Below the pieces are notes generated by a model. That model did not search any database. It worked only from the letters and a program-made list of their open reading frames with translations, and was not told the origin of the DNA. Positions 9,501 through 18,500 of a stretch of DNA of 46,339 bases are shown one piece after another. The position numbers were made by a program, and so were the translations under genes. The DNA comes from GWC2-45-44 sp041661665. Its GTDB lineage: Bacteria; Planctomycetota; Phycisphaerae; Sedimentisphaerales; UBA12454. The stretch's first letter is position 1; every line of letters begins with the position of its first letter. Where the stretch lies: positions 1 to 46,339 of the forward strand of contig JBAZTW010000016.1 in the NCBI GenBank assembly GCA_041661665.1, given 5' to 3'.

Positions 9501-12500
9501 AAACGGCGCAACTGGATTTAACAGCTTAACCGACCTCTATCCCCCGGGAGAAAGCGGCAAGGGCGGAGGCGGAGGCGATGCGCTCGGCGGCGGTATATAT
9601 GTACGCAGCGGAAATCCGACGTTTGAAAAAGTTCACATCAAAAACTGCGTAGTAAGGCCAGGCAGAGGCGGCAACGGCGCTAATGGCGCAGCGGCTACAA
9701 TCGGCGGCGACGGCGGAATGCCTGGAAAAGCTATGGGAGCGGGCATTTACTGCTCGGCACAGTCATCTCCGATATTCAGAGATTGCATTATTGAAGACTG
9801 CAATGCTTACGGCGGACTTGCAGGCAACGGCGGCAACGGCGGAACGGTTGACCCCTCTTTCAGTAGAGACGTATTCGGTGGATATGGCGGACTTACAACT
9901 GAAGCAGCGGCAGATCAGGGCGACATCAGATTGTACTCCGCAAGAGGCGGCGGCATTTTCTGCGAAGACTATTCAAGAGCGATGTTCACCGATTGCAGCT
10001 TCATAAGCAATATGACCTACGGCAGTATCAGCGGCGTAGGCGGGCATATCAATGGCAGTAATGACACCTGGCAGCAGCAGCCAAGACAAAACTTCAAAGT
10101 GCCAAGCTTCGGCGCAGGCGTTTTCTGCTCGACAAGTTCGGCAACGAGTTTCAGCGGCTGTCTGTTCAATAACAATAGAACGGCTTACAATACCGATTTC
10201 AATGTTCCCGGCTATACAGGCTTAACCGCTTATGACGGCGAATATACCGGCTGCGGCGGAGGATTGTGCCTGTGGTATGCAGACTCGTCGAATATCACAG
10301 ACTGCAACTTTGCCGCAAACGCAGCCCCAATCGGCGGCGGTATTTACAGTCTTGTGTCAAATCTGTTCATTACAGACAGCATTCTAACTAACAACACCGC
10401 TTATTCCGGCGGAGGTCTGCTTGCTGTTGACAACACATCAATAGGAAGCAATACAGAAATACGCAGAGCTTATGTTTCGGGAAACACTGCCGGCACGCAG
10501 TCTCCAGACAGCGCAAACACTGGCGAAATAATGTTCGGCTCAGGAGGCGGTATCTATATAATGGGTTCGCTCCTCACTATGAATGATTCGGTCATAACCG
10601 AAAACTACGCGAGAATCAACGGCGGAGGTCTGTGCATCGAAGATGACACGCCGTTTATTGAGCGGCCATTAGTCAAGAACTGTCTCATTACCAAAAACAG
10701 AGCGGTTGACTTCGGCGGAGGTATCGCAGCGTCGTATTTCGCGGAGCCGAATATCGTCAACTGCACCATTGCTGATAACATCGTAAGCGATGTCAACAGC
10801 AGCGGCGGCGGTTTGTTCGCATCTTATGGCGCAGACGTAATTGTTAAAGATACTATCTTATGGAATAACAGCGGTATCAACGGTTCGCAAATCGGCGTAA
10901 GCAGCGGCGGAATTTTTACAGATATGCCGGCAACGCTGAACATCTCTTACAGCGATATTGAAAATCCAAATGGCGTTGAAGGTGTAAATGCCATTGACCT
11001 TGTATTCTGCGTGGATGAAACAGCCAGTATGAGTAGTGTTATTGACTCCATCAAAAACTCGCTGATAGATATTACTGACGCAATTACAAAAGTTACGCCT
11101 GATTTTAGAATTGGTGTGGTCGCATATCAGGATTATCCGGCGCCTGGCCCAAATCAGCCGGCCTGGGACTTTATATACAGGGATTATTCGCCGTTCACAA
11201 ACAACACTGCTGATCTTACGGCTGCTATAAACAGAATGAGCGCCTGGAGCGGCCATATGACGCCATCTATTTGTATGGGGTTAATGCACTGCATCGATGC
11301 CGCCAATCTCGACCAGAGACTGAAAAGCGGTTCTTACAATTATTTAATTGATGCTAATTCGCCTGGGCCTGGCGAGTGGAGACAAGGCAGTAATGTTGCC
11401 AAACTGGTACTTATGGTTGGCGATATGCCTATAACCAATCCGGAACCGTTCGGCAATTATACGCCCGACCAGGTGGCCGCGGCGGCGATAAAAAAATCCA
11501 TAAAAATATTCTCAATCGCAACAGGAAGCGGCGCCGGCAATCCATCTGTAATTTCCGGATACACAGATTTGGCTGAAGCTACCGGAGGCTCTTATATCTC
11601 GTCCCCAAATTCTGACGACATCGCCAACGCCATTATCCAGGCCGTGTTACTGGCCACCGCTAAATCCCATCCGATAAACCTCGAGCAGGGTTCCACAATA
11701 ATCGGTCTTGCGCAGGATGCAAATAACGTATGGAATATCTCGACCGGCAGCGGAAACATATCAGAAGACCCGAATTTCGTTATGGGTTATTATCTTGGCC
11801 GAAAGGAAACCGGTCAGGATGCAAATAGCCCCTGCATAGACGCAGGCGATATTACAGCGGCGGCATCTGAACTTGAAAATTATACAACAAGGCTCGACGG
11901 CATATTCGATATAGGTACGAGCAAAGTAGATATCGGGTATCACTACAAAACCGGCTTAGATAAGTATGACATAACAGTTCAGATACTCCAGGACGCTAAC
12001 TATCCGGGCATTCACGGCACAATTTCCGCTGACCTGGGCGTACTCGTTTCGCATACTGACCCTGCTACATACAAATACAATTGTTATGCCGGTGCATTTA
12101 CGACATTCACAGCAACGCCGAACGATGTCAACTTCGTGGTTGCCGGCTGGTATGATGTGAATGATGTCAGACTGTCTGTTTTGGACGGCTATAAACCTGT
12201 CGTTGACGGCAATGAAACAATTTTTGTCAAATTCCGAAAAGGAAAAGTAACGCAGGTATCCGGCGGCGGAGCGGCCATTGGAGATGCCGTCAACATCGCT
12301 GAGAACGGAGATACCCTAATCATCGCGGCAGGAACATACACCGGCGGCATTAACATCAGCGGCAAAAAAATCAAACTCTACGGCGTTAATCCGGACGACC
12401 CGAATGTTATGGCAAGGACTATAATCGACTGCAACACCACCGGTAGAGGCTTTACGTTTGCAGGCGGCGAAAACTATCAAACCGTCATTAACGGCTTTAC

Positions 12501-15500
12501 AATCATCAACGGCAACGGAGACGGCATTAACGGCGGCGGTTTGTTTATCGACGCGAACAGTTCGCCTTTGATTGTAAATGTTGATATTCGCGACTGCAAT
12601 GTTACCAACGCGTCAGGCGGCGGTATCTACATAGGCGAACACAGCAACCCGGAATTCAGAAACGTAAGCATAACGAACTGCTCGGCGGCAATAGATGCCG
12701 GCGGTATCTATGTAAGCTCGTTCAGCAGTCCGGTATTTAAAGACTGCTCAATAGCAAACTGCTCGGCTGTAATTAATGGCGGAGCGGCTTATTGCAGAAC
12801 ACAGAGCAATGCTGAATTTTACAATTGCGACTTTGCCAGCAACACTACAAGAGGCTCTGCGGGCGCGATATTCTATGAACAGAAAAACCAAGTCGTATTG
12901 CACGACTGCAAATTCACGAACAATACCGCGGATAGCGATGCAGGCGCGATTATGTGCGGCCTCGACTGTACCGTCGATATCAACAACACGGACTTTGCAG
13001 ACAACCAGGCGGCTTATGCCGGCGCTGTTTATCTCTCCCAGGGCTGCAACGGCGGCATTTACGATTCAAATATGACCGGCAATGCGGCTGATGAAGACGG
13101 CGGAGCGATTTATATTATCGATGCAAATATAATCGATGTTAATAACTGCGCAATAACCCAAAACACTGCTCTTCGCGGCGGCGGCGTCTTCGCTCTCGAA
13201 TCGCCGAAGCTGACGGTAGCCAATTGTCGGATTGAAAACAATCAGGCGTACAGGTCTGTTACATATCAGACAGACCCGAACGACCCGAAAACGGCTGTTA
13301 CGGACGATGGCTTCATCGGCGAAGGCGGAGGTATCTATGCCTTTGCGAGCATTGAATCAATCAAAAACTGCCAGATTACCTACAATATGGCAAAGACCAG
13401 CGGCGGCGGTATTTATGTCGGCGGCGAAATAAGCGATGTCAATGCCCTGCTTATCAAAAACTGCCTTATCGTCAAGAACAGGACAAATCGCGACGGCGGC
13501 GGTATATCTGTCAACTGGTTCGCAGCGGCAAAAATCGCAAGCTGCACCATTGCGGAAAATATCGTTACCGGAAACGGATATCTGAAAGGATTAGGCGGCG
13601 GAGTCTACGGCTCTTATGGAAGCGACACGCAGATTATCGACTCTATTCTCTGGGGCAATGTCGGCAAAAACGCTTCGCAAATCGCTGTCGGAAGCGGCGA
13701 TGAGCAATACCAACTGCCTTCTGCGGTAAATGTTACTTACAGCGATATAGGCTATCCTTCTGAATCTACGCAGGTGACTGCCGGTAATACCATCGTGTCA
13801 GGATTCGATCAAAACAGTCTTGCCGCCAACGATGATATGTCAACAGGTATTGTGGACATAGGCTTTACCATAAACTTTTTCGGACAATTACGGTCATCCT
13901 GCTATGTCAACAACAACGGCAATATAACCTTCGATGCTCCGATGGCGACATTCACGCCATTCGGTCTGACAGACAATATCGGGACATCGATTATCGCTCC
14001 GTTCTTTGCGGATGTGGATACAAGGCCGTCCGGCTCGAGGCTCGTTACATACGGTCGCGGAACTGTCAATGGAAGACCAGCCTTCGGTGTCAACTGGGTT
14101 AACGTGGGTTATTATGGCAATCATACCGACAAGCTCAACAGTTTCCAGCTTATCATAATTGACCGCAGCGACAGGGCTCTCAATGATTTTGATATGGAGT
14201 TCAATTATGACAGAATAAACTGGGAGACAGGCGATGCGAGCCGGGGCGTAAACGGATTCGGCGGAAACTCCGCCCGTGCAGGCTACTCCAACGGGACAGG
14301 CAGAAACGGTTCTTTCTATGAAATTGAAGGTTCCGGAGTCAACGGCGCATTTCTCGACAACAACCCCAACGGGCTCGTACACAGAGAATATCGCAGCGGC
14401 TTGTTCGGCAGATTCTTGTTCAGAGTCGAAGGCGGACAGCCTGAAATGCCTTATATAGGTTCAGGTCTGCCTCTGACCTATGTTGAACCAGGCTGTATTT
14501 TCAATACAGGCAACAATATTGAAGACGACCCGAATTTTATATTCGGCTATTATCTAAGCCAGATTGCCGCTGGTCAGGCATACGACAGCAACTGCATCAA
14601 TATAGGAAGCGATACGGCAATAAATCTCGGTCTCAATACATTTACGACAAGGGCTGACAATGTCGGCGACAGCGGCCAGGTAGATATGGGCTATCATTAT
14701 TCTCTTGGCATAAGACGATATACGCTGATAACCGATGTCAATGGCCCGGCTATCGGCACAATTGAAGCGCCGTGGACACCGGGAACTTATCAGGTATATG
14801 AAAATACCCAGGTAAAACTCCATGCACTGCCGGATGTAAATTCAAGGGTGGCTGCGTGGATTATCAACGGGGTCGAGACTGCGACACATAACCGCAATGT
14901 TACGGTCGTTATGAACCGCAACAGGCATGTATCCGTCAGATTCGAGCCTTACGCGCCAAGAAACATTATCGTGCCGGATGAGTACGAAAATATCCAGGAT
15001 GCGATAGACGCGGCAGAAAGCAGCGATACTATTTACATATTCAGAAAACCAAGCGGCGGACACCATTACATCACCGACCCCAACGGCTTGGACTTCAAAG
15101 GCAAGACTTTAAGAATTCGCTCTGAAGACCCCAATGACCCGGATATCGTCGCGGAAACTATTATAGACTGCAACAATGCCGGCAGAGCGTTTATCTTCCA
15201 AAACGGCGAAGATTCTAACAGCATCATCGAAGGCCTTACGATAATAAACGCCTCTACCGCAGGCGCTATTGGAACAGGTTATCAGGAAGAAACCGTTCAA
15301 AACGGAACCGAGGCCACCGCCATTCCTTACATCATTTATCACGGTGTTGATGCCACAGGCGACGGTTACGGCGGAGCGATTTACTGCGACAGCGGCGCTT
15401 CTCCGGTAATCCGCAACTGCGTATTCAAAAACTGCGAAGTAACAGGCGGTCGCGGAAGCGACGGCGGAGACGGCTATGGCTTAAATGGCTACGACTTCCA

Positions 15501-18500
15501 CAACTCCTCTATCGGCCTCACTGTCTACACTCGAGATAATCTCAAACCGCGACTCGGCGAAGGCGGCAGAGGCGGCAGCGGCTACGGCAACGGCTACGGC
15601 GGTGCTATCTTCTGCAATACCGAAAGCGCACCGGCAATACTCAACTGTCAGTTCGTTGATTGTATCGCTATGGGCGGACTCGGAGGCAACGGCGGCATAG
15701 GCAGCAACGGCACATCCAGCAAAATTCCCGGCGACGGCGGAAACGGCGGAAATGCAACAAACGGCTTCGGCTTCGGCGGAGCTATATACTGCTCTAAGGG
15801 AGCAACGCCAAAAATTAAGGGTTGTGATTTCAGAAATAGCGCCGCGACATTCGGACTCGAAGGCCGGGGCGGAAGGCGTGGTACAGGCAAAACTGTTACG
15901 GCTTCTGACCCGCCGCCACATCCTTTTAACGGCTCTGACGGCTTGGCATCAGGCGGCGCAGGCAAAGGAGGCGTAATATACTACGAACAAGGTTCAACTG
16001 CCGATATTGCAGACTGCAATATGCTCAATAACCTCGCGGATTCCAGCACAAACACTCTCGACAGCCTCGGCGGCGGAGCTGTTTATTGCGAACCGAACTG
16101 CACAAGCATATCGATTACAAACAGCTCTCTGTCCGGAAACAAGACAACTTACGGCAGCGGCGGAGCTTTCAGATGCGGAGTTCTGAACAAACCAAAATTT
16201 GAAAGCTGCTACTTCGGCGGAAACACCGCGGCAGAAAACGGCGGAGCTGTCTTTGCCGGCGACGCGAACAATAACGGCTTGTGTGTACTCGACTTCAACA
16301 GTTGTGCGTTCACAGATAACACCGCAGGAAATCAAGGCGGAGCTATTTTCGCTCGCAACTTCGACGCAAACTTCATCGACTGCTATGTCAACAGAAATAC
16401 AGCGGCTTCGGGCGGTGGTCTATATCTGGCGCCGGCGCCGACAAGAACCGTCCAGATTCACGGCGGAACAATTATTGACAATAAAGCCATCGGCGAAAAC
16501 GGCGAAGGCGGAGGTGTCTATGTTTCAAATATGCCGGTCGAATTCATTAACTGCCAGATTATGGGCAACTCCTCATCGTTCGGCGCAGGCGGAATTATGT
16601 TCAAAGGCCCGGACTCGGCGAATTCCAGAGTCCATAACTGTCTGTTTTCTGATAACTCCGCGGTTGTAAGAGGCGGCGCTATACTCACCTCGCTCCACGC
16701 TTCCATCGACATTACAAGCTGCACTTTCGACAAAAACGCCGCACAGGCCGGCGGCGAAGGCGGCGCGATTTTCAATACCCACAGCAGCATTATAAATGTA
16801 AGAGACTGCATCGTCAGCAATACAACTCGAATCGCTGTTTATAAAAACACCACGGACTGCGATGTGAACCTTTCATACTGTCTGTTCTATGACAACGTCA
16901 ATGGCGATTTCTACAGCCGTCAAAACGACAGGACATATAAAACCTATCAGAAAGATTCGAACTCTGTTTATGCCAACGCCGCTGATGCGGAACTTATCGC
17001 TCTTAACCTTGCAACAAGCGGACACAATCAGCGGGGTACTTTTAACAGACTTCCAAAGATAAACCTGTACTGCCAGGGCCCGCTGGGAAGCTACTATCTG
17101 TCGCAGAAAGGCGATGGCGACAGTAGCCATATAGGCTATGACAGCAACGCCGTAGACTTTGGCAGCGCAAACGCGAATCTCGTTCCGGTCTTTGGCGCAA
17201 AGACTATGGCCGATTATACAACACGACGCGACAGCGATGCAAATAACGCAGCGCTTTACACCGGCGATGCAAATCAGCTTGATATCGGTTTCCACTACAT
17301 AGACGTTGACCCGGCTTCAAGCTACCCAAGAAAGTATCGTCTTACAACGGCTGTTCTCGGCGGACACGGAGGCATCGCGCCGGACAGTAATGATTTCTAC
17401 GCAGGAACAACGGTTAATATTACCGCTTTGCCGGATTCAGGCTGGCGTGTGAACCAGTGGCTCGGCACGGACAATGACAGTTCCACAAAGACAACCAATT
17501 ATGTCGTTATGATAGGCAATAGATTTGCTGCCGTATCATTCGAACAGCCGGTTGATTTGCACGTGCCGGGAGAATACGAAAATTTGCAGTCTGCCGTTAA
17601 CAATGCCAAAGACGGAGACAAAATTATCCTCGCCCAAGGCACTTACTTCCACCAGGAAACAAATTACGACTCGGCGAAAATTTATATTACAGGCAAGGAT
17701 ATAACTATTACCAGCTCTGCTCCGGATGACCCCTGTGTTGTCGCCGGCACCATAATTCGAGCCAATGGTTTCTACATTTCAAATGTAAGCAGAAATATGA
17801 TACTGGATGGCATAACCATTCGGGACGTTTCTTTTTGGCCGGGGGCTGTTAATTGCAGCGCAGCAAGCGCTCACGGCCCAAGCGGCGATGGTTTAAACGG
17901 CTTCAGTATATTCGGCGGAGCCGTAGATATGTACAACGCATCACCGACAATTAGAAACTGCCGTTTTGTAAATTGCTCAATATACGCGAGCAATGGATGC
18001 GACGGTCAGGGTGAAGGCGATGGCGGATGGGCTGGCTACGCTCAAGGCGGAGCTGTCGGTATTGATTCGGACAGTAGTCCGGTATTTAAAAACTGTGATT
18101 TCATAAACTGCTGGGCGCAGGGCAGCAATGGTATGAATGGCGCAGGTCATTATGGCCATGGCGGCAACTGGGGCGATCCAAACGACCAGGTCTGGCATAC
18201 ATGGGATTTCGCTCCTCCAGGCGGCTATGAGGAATACTGGCGATACAGCGGTTATGGCGGAGCTGTCTATATTAGAGCAGGCGGCAAAGGCATTTTTGAA
18301 AATTGCCTGTTCCAAAACAATCACTCTTATGGCGGCGTAAGCGGTATAAGCGGAGACGCGCGTCCGGGTGGTTATCCGAACCGTCACTATGCAATTAACA
18401 CCTTTGGCGGTGCTGTTTATCTGGCCGCAGATAGCGAAGCAAACTTTACTAATTGCGAATTTATCGGCAATGAGGCTCATACCAGAGGTCAAATAGGCAG

